From Priapulus caudatus (lineage: Eukaryota > Priapulida > Priapulimorpha > Priapulimorphida > Priapulidae), in NCBI RefSeq assembly GCF_000485595.1, contig NW_014577071.1, positions 883,809 through 947,808 of the forward strand: 64,000 nucleotides of DNA. Reading direction: 5' to 3'. Positions 38,991 through 50,235 of this stretch are shown here, one piece after another. Made by a program: the position numbers and the translations under genes. Within the stretch, counting starts at the first letter, position 1. Every line of letters starts with the position of its first letter. A model generated the notes under the pieces. That model did no database searches. It saw nothing but the letters and a program-made list of their open reading frames with translations, and was not told where the DNA came from.

Positions 38991-39105
38991 GATAAATAAT
39001 TTGGTCCAGTGAACTGCGCCGCGACTGACCACAGTAACACCAGAGTACACGGTTCCGGCGATATATATTAGGAAACCTTCTCTTGGCTCGCTATATGATA
39101 GCGAT
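38991..39105 (+). promoter_or_regulatory. Core promoter and 5'UTR of P450 copy C
   Basis: TATA-like 'gataaata' (38,991-38,998) is followed by 'ccagtgaactgcg', which is conserved in front of copies A, B, C, F and G. The start codon lies about 110 bp downstream of the TATA-like box. A second AT run, 'tatatatta', lies about 40 bp before the ATG. Confidence 0.55.
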
Positions 39106-40599
39106 ATGGATGCTACTCGCTTTGCTAGCGGGGTTACTTAACACGAACACTCTTGCTTTGTAGCAAGTCTTTTAGTGATTATTGTAATTCGCTATCTGGT
39201 GGTGAGACCACGAAACTTGCCACCTGGGCCATGTGGCATACCGATATTTGGCTACGTCCTATGCTTATATAGGACCGGTTATCCATGGGATATCATCTTC
39301 AAAAGGAGAGAGAAATATGGCGACATTTGGAGCATGTATCTCGGATCACGGCTGGTTGTTGTGCTGCATAACTGGAAGTTGGCGAAAGAAGCGCTGATAG
39401 ACCAAGCAGATCATACGTCCTTCAAAGCTAGTCAGCACAGCTTGAAAGTCCAGTGCGATGGCGGCGGTGGTTTAGTCCATTCGAATGGCCGACAATGGAA
39501 AGAACATCGGAGATTTTTGCTGAAATCACTGAGGGGATTTGGTGTTGGAACAAAGTCTATCGAAGAGAGAATTATGGAAGAAGTAGATTACCTAACAACG
39601 CAGATGGCGGCGCAACAAGGCAAGCCCTTCGTCATTTCCAACTACTTGCACTTGGTGTCTGCAAATGTTATGCTTCACGTAGTTTTCGGAAAACGATTTG
39701 ACCTTGATAACAAGGACTTTCATGTACTTGTACCAGCAATACTTGGCATATTTCATGACCAAGACGAATTTGTGAACCCTTTGATTTATTTACCATGGTT
39801 AAGGAATTTGCCGATTATCCGCACTAGATATAACAAATACTTTAGCGATCTCTGCACTGTTATAAACTGGTGTAAGCAGTAAATAGCTGAACATCGTTCC
39901 ACCTATGATGCAAACTGCATTCGGGATGTCGTCGATGACTATATCAGAGAACAAAAGGAACAGTTCAAGTTGCTAGGTGAAGACAGTACATTTACTGAGG
40001 GCCAGTTCGCAAAAACCATGTTTGATCTTCTCATCGCTGGCATCGAGACCTTCAGCACCACCTTTGACTGGTTCGCACTCTGCACGGCTATGTATACCGA
40101 TGTTCAGAGCAAAGTGCGTACAGAGATTGATGAGGTAATCGGGACAAGGCTGCCAACTTACGAAGATCGTCTGAAGATGCCCTACACAGAGGCTACCTGT
40201 ATGGAGCTGCAGAGGATTGGGAATATTGGCATGTCCTTACTTCTCCGCACGGTCACCAAAGGTATTGAACTTGGAGGACACAACATTCCGGCAGGCGCGT
40301 CTCTGTTAGTCAATGCGTACACTATGCAGATTGATGAAGACTATTGGAAGAACCCCGATGAGCTTAATCCGGACAGATTTCTTGATGGTAGCGGTAAAGT
40401 CATCGTGAAACCGGACTCGTTCATGCCATTTTCGTTGGGTCGCAGAAACTGCATCGGCGAATCACTAGGTAGAACGTCCATCTTACAAAAATTCGAACTT
40501 ACGTTTCCGAAAGGAGCCCCGCTACCAACCACGGAGCACATATCTCGCGGTATTACTATGGCTCCGACCCCTTATGAGATATGCGCAATACAGAGATAG
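39106..40599 (+). pseudogene. P450 copy C, nonsense codon and small indels
   Basis: Nearly full-length CYP2-type P450. One extra base after the start codon and one missing base near codon 20 put the membrane anchor out of frame; from 39,175 the frame is clean through PPGPCG, the C-helix WKEHRR and the SRS-like region. An in-frame TAA (39,880-39,882) replaces the CAA of copy G ('NWCKQ' then stop). Reading continues in frame through AGIET, the K-helix ELQR, PDRF and the heme loop FSLGRRNCIG to the stop at 40,597-40,599. A 21-base in-frame deletion removes MELFLFL just after the heme loop. The early indels may be consensus errors, but the TAA is shared with copy A and so is probably real. Confidence 0.9.
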
Positions 40600-42419
40600 T
40601 TTTATAACCAATCCATATATTGAAATATGTGTTAGAATTACGACTATTGAGTTGTTCAACATTATATGTTGAATTTGCAGATTAGCAAGAAACTGATTTG
40701 TTATAATATTGATCAAGGGCGGAATCAAGTATTTCTCGAATTAAAACAGTTATATGTGTTAGAATTATGACTATTGAGTTGTTCAATAATATATGCTGAA
40801 TTTGCAGATGAGAACAGACCACTATTAAATCCTCCATAAGATCCTATACTTAGGAATTGAATTACAGGAGCTTAAAAATTGTATTTCGACCGTTTTCGAC
40901 CGAGTGGCAATATTAAAGCTAGGTAGCCATGTACTTCAGCTGTGCACCATGAGAGTTATGCATATGTTGTCCAGCGTTTTAAAAAAAATGTCGCGAATTT
41001 ACTAACCGACACCACATTTGTCCCTGAAAAACTGTCGCGCAGTCGAATACGGGCCATACATTAAAAGAATTTGTTTTAAATTACCAGTAACCATCCACCC
41101 ATCTCCATGTGCATGTCATTGCCACACACGATAGCCAGCCTAAATAATACAACCACAAAACATCGCGTCAGCTTTAATGCACGAGCTGCGGGCCTTCCGA
41201 TTGGTCGGCCGATGACGCGTCACATTCTCTAACCTAACAGCGTAATGAACCGGTAGTGATTTAATAGTGGTCACGTGTCAGATTAACAAAAAGCTGATGG
41301 GTTATAACATTGATCGAAGAAAACCACGCTATACTGAGTGCGGATAACTGGGTTCAACGAACAATAGTCCGCGGTTTTACATATAGTACACACGTAAACT
41401 ATATGTCAAAATGTATGACGCTGTATAAGCTTAATGCATCGTCCGTCAAGTATCCTGCAAAGAGCGTAGTAGCAATAATGGACACATCGCACCCGCGACG
41501 CACGCACGCCACGCACGTACGCCGTTCTTACGCGCACGCACGCACGCACTTCCACGCGACACTCACGCGCAGACAGCCTAGCTGGTAGTCATGCGTTAAT
41601 AGAAGAAATTGACCTATTTTAAAACATTGTACTGTCTTATCCGGTTTAACCCCATAGGTCCACTGCAATAACAACCTGGCCAGTGCAGCTGGCTGTGGTG
41701 GCGGATGCGTGAGAGCTGGGGTGGGGTGGGAGTACGACAGCAGAGTGATGCATCATTGTGTAACGACGACCCAGTGTGAAATTGACTCCTTATAATCCGT
41801 TTTCACGTCGTATATGTCGGCCCTTAACAGAAGCGGTCTTTACCAATATTAACCTTATTTCCCTATGTGAAACGCTCGTCCATAATATTGTATCCAAATC
41901 GATGACAAAGTCATCGCGACGCAACTGCATAATGACAGCATATGTCAATGTTCATAAATATTTGCAAGCCTGTTGGTAAAGCTGCAGTGCCTGAAAAGTT
42001 TAGGCGGCATTAATACTTGCAAGCCTAGTGTTAAAGACTGCAGGCTAAGTATCACGGCATGCAACAAAGATTGCAATTCCATTTGCAATTATCGTTACTA
42101 CGCTACTTATTGCTCAGTGAATTATTAATTTTTGATTCACATTAATATAAACAACATTGTACATTTAAAATTATAATTCACTGCACCACGATAGTGTCGT
42201 ATGAAACAGATCGACTGTTATGAAAGTATCACTTGTGCTCTCCTTTCAGGCTGCGCCTCATGAACGGGGTGGACTTTCTCTTTAATCCGCACAGCTATAG
42301 CAATATTACGAAGCAGTATCCCGCATAATCCCGTGCAGGACACGGCGCGTCTAGAACATTTCGCCTCCTCTAGATGAAGGATCTTTAGATGCGATTACCT
42401 GCCACACCGGAAAACTAAA
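40600..42419. other. Downstream flank of P450 copy C
   Basis: Contains about 1.5 units of the 127-bp repeat (40,626-40,808), then sequence collinear with 35,411-36,850. From about 41,480 onward, one-base indels become frequent against the copy A flank, marking the start of a poorly corrected stretch. No gene. Confidence 0.65.
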
Positions 42420-42730
42420 TCACACACACACAACACGCACAACACACCACACACCCACCCACACCGTGCCCCATTACACTGACACACGCACACACACCGA
42501 CACACACACAACAAACACACGCACACACAACACACACACACACACACCACACACACACACACACACAAACACACTCTCGCGCGGCGCGCCCGCGCCCCAT
42601 ACACGTTACACACGCACGACACGGCACACACAAACAAACACACACACACACACACACACACACAACTACACACAGACACACAACCACACACACACACACA
42701 CCACACACACACCCACCACACCGACTCACG
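42420..42730. repeat. (CA)n array upstream of P450 copy D
   Basis: CA repeats with a CG-rich core near 42,577-42,595, equivalent to the arrays before copies B and C but with many interruptions. Confidence 0.85.
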
Positions 42731-42908
42731 CCTACATAGAGAAGCATAGTCGAGGGCGACAAACACATATATAGGCAATATCTATTATGGATAAACATAA
42801 TTGTCCAGTGTAACTGCGCGCGACTGCCACCACAGTAACACCAGGAGTTACACCGTCCGGCATATATATTAGGAAAACCTTCTCTTGGCTCGCTATATGT
42901 AAGCGTAT

Positions 42909-44482
42909 TTATAGATTACTCGCTTTGCTACTGCGGTTACTTTAACACGAACACTGCTGCTTTGCTAGCAAGTCTCTTTATCATTATTTGTAATTCGCCT
43001 ATTCTAGCGTGGGAGACACGAAACTTGCACCGGGCATAGTGCATACTCGCATATTTCAGTAACCTCCTAGTCCTCTCTCACCGGGTATCCATGGTATTCA
43101 TCTGCAAAATGGCATCCGAGAAATATCGGCGACATTTGGAGCATTGTATCTCGGATCACGGCTGGTTGTTGCTTTGCTGGCATAACGGAAGTTGGCGAAA
43201 GAGAGCGCTGATTAGACCAAGCAGATCATGTACAGTCTTTCAATCTATCAGCATGGCCTTAAGTTGCCAAACTGATAAGGAGGCCGGGGGTTTAGTTCAC
43301 GCTATACGGCGACAATGGAACGAACATCGGGATTCTTGCTAAATTCCATGAACGGGTATTTCGGTGTGACAAAAGTCTATCGTAGCAGAGGAAATTATGA
43401 GAAAGAGAAGATTATCTAACGACGCAGTATGGGACGCAGAACAACGCAAGCCCTTCGTATTTTTCCCAACTACTGACATTGATGTCTACGCATGTTATTT
43501 CTTGCACATACCGTTTTCGCCGAAACGATTGAATTAATAATACGGAATTTATTACTTGTCATGCTGCATTACGTCGTATGGTCCATGACTAGAAGAGTTT
43601 TGTAAAACCTTTGATTTAATTTGCATGTTAAGGCATTTCCATTTCATATAACGACGAAATATACCAAAATCTTAACATCTATGACCACTGTTTTGAATTG
43701 GTGTGTAGCAAGAAATATCTGACTCGATCTCACCTAGTGTGATACAAACTGATCCGGGATGTCGTCGATGACTTATATCAGAGAACAAAAGAAACAGTTC
43801 CAGGTGCTAGTGAAGGAAAAGTACAATTTACTGAGGGCCCGAGTTTACAAAAAACCCTTGTTGTGCCATCTTCTACCGCCTATCCTCGCTGGCATCGAGC
43901 GGACCTTCAGCACACCTGTGTGCAACTGGTTTCGCACTCTACATGCGCTATTGTATCCCGATGTTTCAGATGCAAGTGCAGTGGCAAGCATGATGAAGGT
44001 AATCGGACAAGCTGGCCAACTTACGAGCAATCCGCTCTGAAGAGCCCTACAGAGGCCTTACTGTCATGGAGCTGCAGAGATCTCCCGAAATCATTTGATG
44101 ATCCTGTTCATCCGTACGGTCACCAACGATGTTGAACTTAATGGTTACAATATTCCAGAAGGAACTTCATTATTAGTAAAACGTGTACACTATGCAGATG
44201 GATGAGGAATATTGGAAAAATCCCGATGAAGTTAAACAGAAAGATTTATTGATGATGAGGAAAGGTTACTAAACCGCACTCATATATGCCATTTTCAATT
44301 GGGTCGCAGAAACTGCATCGGTGAGTCTCTGGCAGAATGGAACTGTCCTGTTTCTTACGTCAATCATTCAAAAATTTGAATTGAAACTTCCAGAGGGTGC
44401 CAAAATACCAAGCACTGATCATATATCCAAAGGAATAACAATGGTTCCGAAAATGTACAAACTTTGCGCAATACAGCGATAG
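42909..44482 (+). pseudogene. P450 copy D, heavily indel-damaged, distinct C-terminal part
   Basis: P450 homology is visible at nucleotide level throughout: the anchor ('actcgctttgct'), the C-helix region ('cgacaatggaacgaacatcg'), the I-helix ('ctcgctggcatcgag'), the heme loop ('ggtcgcagaaactgcatcgg') and a stop at 44,480-44,482. No frame survives for more than about 90 codons, because single bases are gained or lost every 20-40 positions up to about 44,100. After that the sequence is cleaner and encodes a more divergent paralogue end (LPEGAKIPSTDHISKG rather than FPKGAPLPTTEHI). The start codon is not visible ('gcgtatttatag' for 'gcgatatggat'). It could be a true pseudogene, a badly corrected gene, or a chimera of the two. 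Confidence 0.8.
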
Positions 44483-46243
44483 ATTCATAAAAATCCATTT
44501 GTCTGAATGTATGCGTGTGTGAGGGTGGGGGAGCTATAGTGTTTGGGTTATTAGTGTGCGCACAAATATTTTGTCTAATATATATATATATATATATATT
44601 TTTTATGTATATAGCAATTTATTAGTTGTATTATATAGTATATATATATATAATCAATTTAAATAAATAAAATCATTACAAACCAAGTTTTCTTCTTTCC
44701 TATTAAACTTCTTTTAATCACTAGCTATGGTTCTTGACTTATTTGTCTGGGTATTTCTGTCAACAGAACATTCACAATTAAAATAGTCACTGATATCAGA
44801 GCAACCCTTATTATTATCAATTATTGTTCCGCCAGAAAAACGCACAACGCCAGGGGGCGGTATTGTATATCCGGTAACAGATTTAAGTGCTAGTTATTGG
44901 TGTTGTACAACAATAGGGAACGTCCGTAGGCAGCAGCCCTGAATTTGCAACGAACAGAAATTCATTAAAAATACTCAGCGAGCTTCATCGCATACACAAA
45001 ATACGCTTTATTTATGCTAAATAACCACGGATTCAAGGTCTAAACTCCGTTCGAAAATTTTACCAGCTAAATGATGCGCATTTCCAGAAAGTAGTTGGAT
45101 GCTATTTCAAACACGAAAACGGGGGAGCGGACACAATAACTACACCAACTGACAGGATGGCACAATTACACGGGGAGTCTAATCTCATTTCTCATGGTTT
45201 CTAGACGTCCACGTAGCACCAACCTTGCGTGCATAATGCAAATTAAGTGCACTCTAGTGTCGAATTTTACCGCAAAAATTCAAAAGAAGGCATTTTCCAG
45301 AGACGAAATAGTGCAACACTAGTAAACAATTAGCGAAGGCTACTATTGTTATGCCACCTTTTAATTTTGTTTCCTGCATGTCGTACGATGGCAGGTAATA
45401 CGGTGGGAAATCAGCCAATGATCGCTGGGACAGTCAAGAATAAAATCGGTTTTTAGTATATCAGTGTATTTGAATTATTTATTTCTAAAAAAAAAACTCT
45501 TTGAAATTGTTAAATTCAGAAACTAGAATCCTTGCTGAATTTCACAGTGTGTGTGCTCACTCAACTGCTGAGCTCAACCAGCGTAGCACATATAAAGATG
45601 CGATATAAGAATCGTGTGCGTGCGTGTATGCGTGTGCGTGCGTGTGCCCGTGTCTGTGTGTGAGCGCCTCTGACGTGCGCGCGTGGCGTGCGTGTGTGAC
45701 ATGCACGCGTGATATATATAAAGGGATTCTAGGTTAAATTGACTACGTTACGAATTTTCTATGGTAACATTTGTAAAATGTTTGTTGCCATTTTTTTACA
45801 TTAAAAGTAAGAACTAACGGGACTAAACGTATCGTCAAATTTTTACCTGATAACTCTCAACTAGTTAAAAATCCAAAAAAACCTGGACGATTTGATATTA
45901 GTGTTCCTAACATTAATTGCTTGCTATGGGCTATGTATGCGTCACGAGTGTATGTTCACATTGAACAATATAGTAAAATAAGAAGTATAATGCATTTTAG
46001 CAAGTAGTCGGATCCCGTCTCCAACACGAAAACGGCGGACCGGTTACCATGACCACGCAACGACACAATTACACAACAAGACCAATCATACTGTTCATGC
46101 TTTCAGACGTCTATAGGGCATCTACCTTGCGTGAATAATGCAAAACTAGCACACTCTAGTAACGAATATTTTCGCGAGAAAGATCAGAAAATGCATTTTT
46201 CAGAGACGAAATAGTCCAACATTGGGGAACAATTGGCGGAAGA
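44483..46243. other. Spacer with TA repeats and a diverged duplicated block
   Basis: TA repeats lie at 44,578-44,660. A block at about 45,000-45,370 is repeated at about 45,930-46,250 (shared 'gagacgaaatagt(g/c)caaca', 'ccttgcgtg(c/a)ataatgcaaa'). Both blocks are followed by 'gctc(a/g)accagcgta' and a GTGC microsatellite (45,610-45,700; 46,390-46,515). No gene. Confidence 0.6.
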
Positions 46244-46945
46244 CTAGTGATGTCTGCTTCCTATAAGTGCCTCACATATACATTTTTCTAGGAAAGTAAC
46301 GCGAACTCTCGGAGGCAATTCATGTAAACGTACCCTAAACAAAATGCTAAGCTCGACCAGCGTAACAGAATATATAGATGCATAATCATTATTTTGCGTA
46401 CGTGTGTGCGTTTGCGTGCGTGTGTCCGTGTCTGTGCGCGAATGCGCGAGAACGTGCGTGACGTGCGTGAGTGCGTGCGAGCGGTTGCGTGCGTGCGTGC
46501 GTGCGTGTGTGTGCATCATTACTCTTACTCTTCTTTGCAGGATACTTGACGGACGATGCATTAAGAGTCATATATTTTGACATATAGTTTACGTGTAGAC
46601 TAATGTAAAACCGCGGACTATTGTTCGTTTGAACCCAGTTATCCGCACTCAGTATAGCGTGGTTTTCTTCGATCTATATTATAACCAATCAGTTTTTTGT
46701 TAATCTGCAAATTCAGAATATATTATTGAACATCTCAATAGTCGTAATTCTAACACATATAACTGTTTTAATTCGAGAAACACTTGATTCCGTTCTCGAT
46801 CAATATTATAACAAATCAGTTTCTTGCTAGTCTGCAAATTCAGCATATATTATTGAACAACTCAATAGTCGTAATTCTAACACATATAACTGTTTTAATT
46901 CGAGAAACACTTGATTCCGCCCTCGATCAATATTATAACCAGATG
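46244..46945 (-). repeat. Inverted copy of a P450 3' flank
   Basis: Read on the minus strand, this carries two units of the 127-bp P450 downstream repeat (46,715-46,945), then the 'aaaaccacgctatactgagt' block and the (GCAC)n microsatellite. That is the order found after copies A and C on the plus strand. No P450 coding sequence is attached at its right end. It is evidence for an inversion or inverted duplication within the cluster. Confidence 0.85.
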
Positions 46946-47865
46946 ATTCACACGTGAATTAAAGGTGAGATGTGTAAATGTATAAAATGATATCTGATGT
47001 ATAATGTATTTATATTAAAACATATTAGAAAAAATAATGTCAATATTAGAGATATCATCACTACATAACTGTGTGCTAAGACCCGACTAACATTTAAAAG
47101 TTTTATATAGAGACAGTTTGAAATATACATGTGTAATAGACTGACAATATATGGCTTCGCTGATGGTTTGTGGCGGCCATTTTGAATTCTTGGCTTTCAA
47201 TGGTCGTATGTTGTGGGTGTAATTAGTTTAGGAATGTGCATGACTGTTTAATGAGCAAAACAATATCAAATGTTTGAAGATTGACCGAATATTACAGAAG
47301 TTATTGCATGTTTAGCATGCCTACCCCCTTAATTTATACGCACTCCAATGGGAATATATACGATCTGCATTTTTTGTGATAAAAGAAAATTGCCCAAGGG
47401 TGCCAATGTGACACTCGGTGGATTCTGGTTCAGGATAGTTTAAAGATCAGGAAACCACAAAAAACCCTGTATATATACCTGATTGCAACGCTCAGTCATT
47501 TGGCAACAGGACTATATGCCATTATCGGAGCAATTTCGTCAATATAAAAGGGATTCTAGGTAAAATGACATGCTAGTTACACCTTGTAGTGAGTTGCCGA
47601 GCATATATTAGACCGATTCTTCGGCGTTCATTATAAATATTGCCCAGACTGGTTTTCCCAGATACCTGATGGACTATATAGCCATGAAACTCATGTAAAC
47701 ATACCAATGTTGACACATGTTGGCTTACTTGTACACTATGTCGTAAAGATTTTCTGCTAAGCTGAACAAACAGACGTCAATTGGTTGCTGTAATAAGGGT
47801 GGGAGTCTAACTACTCACTTCGATTTACTTCTTTTTAGCTTGCCATTATTGTACATCTTGCATGG
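46946..47865. other. Spacer upstream of P450 copy E
   Basis: AT-rich sequence with no gene. The last part ('tggcttacttgtacactat', then an ATTGG box) resembles the distal promoter region of copies F and G. Confidence 0.5.
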
Positions 47866-47966
47866 TCTATAATATGAATCCAGTGAATTGCGCGCAGACG
47901 GGTCGCACAGCTAGGCTCGCGTTATAAATCAGGCAACCTTCTCTTGCCTCGCTGTACGATAGCGAT

Positions 47967-48633
47967 ATGGATCTCTTCGCTTTGCTATGATGCCACCTAT
48001 GATGCAAACTGCATTCGGGATGTCGTCGATGATTATATCAGAGAACAAAAGGAACAGTTTAAGTTGCTTGGAGAAGAAAGTACATTTACTGAGAGCCAGT
48101 TCGCAAAAACCCTGTCTGATCTTATTATTGCTGGCATCGAGACCTTCAGCACCACCTTTGACTGGTTCGCATTCTACATGGCTATGTGTCCCGATGTTCA
48201 GAGCAAGGTGCGTACAGAGATTGATGAGGTAATCGGGACAAGGCTGCCAACTTACGAAGATCGTCTGAAGATGCCCTACACAGAGGCTACCTGTATAGGG
48301 CTGCAGAGGATTGGGAATATTGGGCATGGCCTTGTTCTTCGCACGGTCACCAAAGATATTGAACTTGAAGGATACAACATTCCGGCAGGGTCGGCTCTGA
48401 TAGTCAATGTGTACACTATGCAGATTGACGAAGGATATTGGAAGAACCCCGATGAGCTTAATCCGGACAGATTTCTTGATGGTAGCGGTAACGTCATCGT
48501 GAAACCAGGCTCGTTCATGGCATTTTTGTTGGGTCGCAGAAACTGCATCGGCGAATCACTAGGTAGAATGGAACTATTCTTGTCTACGCTCCATCTACAC
48601 AACGTTTTGCGATTATACGCGACTGTGTACTAA
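47967..48633 (+). pseudogene. P450 copy E, N-terminal half deleted, foreign 3' end
   Basis: The promoter and first codons (MDLFALL) are present. The coding sequence then jumps straight to 'cacctatgatgcaaactgc', which lies about 800 bp downstream in copies C and G. The remaining frame is open from the DVVDDYIREQ segment through the I-helix AGIET, the K-helix (ERLP-type ExxR changed: 'IGLQR' in place of 'MELQR') and the heme loop LLGRRNCIGES. After MELFLS it leaves P450 homology and joins sequence that matches 55,436-55,550, ending at 48,633. It lacks the membrane anchor, the substrate-recognition N-terminal half and about 45 C-terminal residues, so it is not an enzyme. A longer frame from 47,944 in another register is fortuitous. 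Confidence 0.85.
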
Positions 48634-48710
48634 AATGGAAAGCGTTAATTTACTTTGCCGGGCTGCATTAAATACCCACTCGTCAGGACGTGAGGCAAGA
48701 TAGGGGGGGG

Positions 48711-48756
<46 letters not shown>

Positions 48757-48975
48757 GTATCTGGGATCGCTATACAGTTCAGTTGGTTGGATTTCATATC
48801 AGCCAGCGGAATGAAATATCATTGTATAATACTCCCTCTAATATGCCATTATCGGCGCAAACTCGTGCTAAATAATAAATTAAAATAAATAACATGCTAA
48901 TGACACTTGTGGTAAGTTGGAGAGCATATATCAATGCATACATTCAGAGCCAAAACAAGGTCGTGACCTCATTGG
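48634..48975. other. Segment shared with the region upstream of P450 copy G
   Basis: From 48,590 to 48,975 the sequence matches 55,436-55,550 and then 55,905-56,151, including a (TA)n run (48,714-48,758). It shows that copy E was joined to the upstream region of a G-like unit. Confidence 0.75.
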
Positions 48976-49216
48976 GTGTTGCTAGAACGGTCGTCGAAGG
49001 AGGGTGCCGTTACGTGGCAGCACTAGTCACTTCGTACGCTTCAAAGTCCAAATCTTCCACAGTCATACTTCCGTGCTAGACATGGCCATATTTTCCTAAC
49101 TCTAACCCAAACCCTAATCCTAACTCTAACCCTAACCCTGACCCTAATCCTAATCCTAACACAAGTGCAGCCACATCACGTGACCCTCCTTCGACGCCCG
49201 TGCTCTAGCAAATCCC
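48976..49216. mobile_element. TIR element with internal CCCTAA repeats and 11-bp target duplication
   Basis: A 241-bp insert is flanked by 'gacctcattgg' on both sides (48,965-48,975 and 49,217-49,227). The paralogous site upstream of copy G has a single 'gacctcattgg' (56,141-56,151), i.e. an empty site. The ends are inverted repeats of about 45 bp (left 'ttgctagaacggtcgtcgaa', and 'ttgctagagcacgggcgtcg' on the other strand from the right end). The middle (about 49,096-49,160) consists of CCCTAA/CCTAAT telomere-like repeats. No ORF. It is a non-autonomous transposon; the superfamily is not certain, although a duplication of 9-11 bp is typical of Mutator-like elements. Confidence 0.85.
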
Positions 49217-49227
49217 GACCTCATTGG

Positions 49228-50235
49228 TGCAGGTGGAAAGCGACCACCCGCCTAAAGTTTTGAAGAAAAATAATAAACACGGTTAGGTGTACTAAACGTA
49301 ATTAGTATCATCGCCCGAGTGATTATAGGAAATCCTGCGCGCTGATTGGTCGAGACCTAGGTGAATATTTTTCAATAATCACCTCTAGGGTTTACATTGT
49401 AGTGGTGCCAAAAATGGCGGCTAGATTTGTAAATGTTACGGCAAATTTTGTCGTGGCAAATTTTCTTTTTTTTTCAAAGAAAATTTATTTTAAATTAATT
49501 AATTATTAATTATTTATTAATTAATAAAAAAAATTTCACTTCGCCTTCGCGAATAATTGCTAAATAAACCTTACACATTAAGTTATTTCACGTATCTCCT
49601 CTGAAACCGCCGTAAAGAATGTGCCCATTTTTCCTATTTTCCTATTATCGGGGGGGGGGTCCAATGTGGCGAAGACAATGCGCCATGTCACTAGGCTTTA
49701 TTTTGCATGACAACGTTACTAAAGCAACATTTCAACGACAACAACATTTCAGCGCGTTCCCCTTTGGCAGGTCGCCATTGCGATCGGTAAGTGCTGCCAT
49801 ATCTACGAACAATTATTAACTAGAAAAAGAGCATGCGTGGCGCTATTTTGGTGCAAATCTGACAGCAGCAGACAACACAGGCGAATCGGCACACAGGCAA
49901 CATAAATCTTAAATAACTACTCATAATATCGTTATTAGTGTAATTAATAGTGATAACAGTATTAGTATAGCATTCAAGAAGCCATTCAATGTGATAATGT
50001 GAGCTTTTCATTGCGTGGAGTGAGTAGATACGGGTTTTCATGTTCAAGTGCGTGAGAATGGGTTTGTACGCCGTATCATAATCATGTGTATGCATTAACC
50101 CGACCAGGCTGTGTGACTAACGTCAATATACATTATTGACGTATATTCTTTACGTATACATTCGTGACGGGGTATTCTAACCCTAGCAATACCGTTTCTT
50201 GAAGTGTTAGCATATGCATGTACCGTTGTACGTGT
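49228..50235. other. Spacer, no gene recognised
   Basis: Contains an AT-rich palindromic stretch (about 49,455-49,530) and a G9 run. Short frames have no motif. Confidence 0.5.

Noticed and set aside
47944-48010. Open N-terminal extension of P450 copy E
   Set aside because: It reads the 5'UTR and first codons in the wrong register; the homologous start codon is at 47,967 and the body is reached only through a deletion junction.
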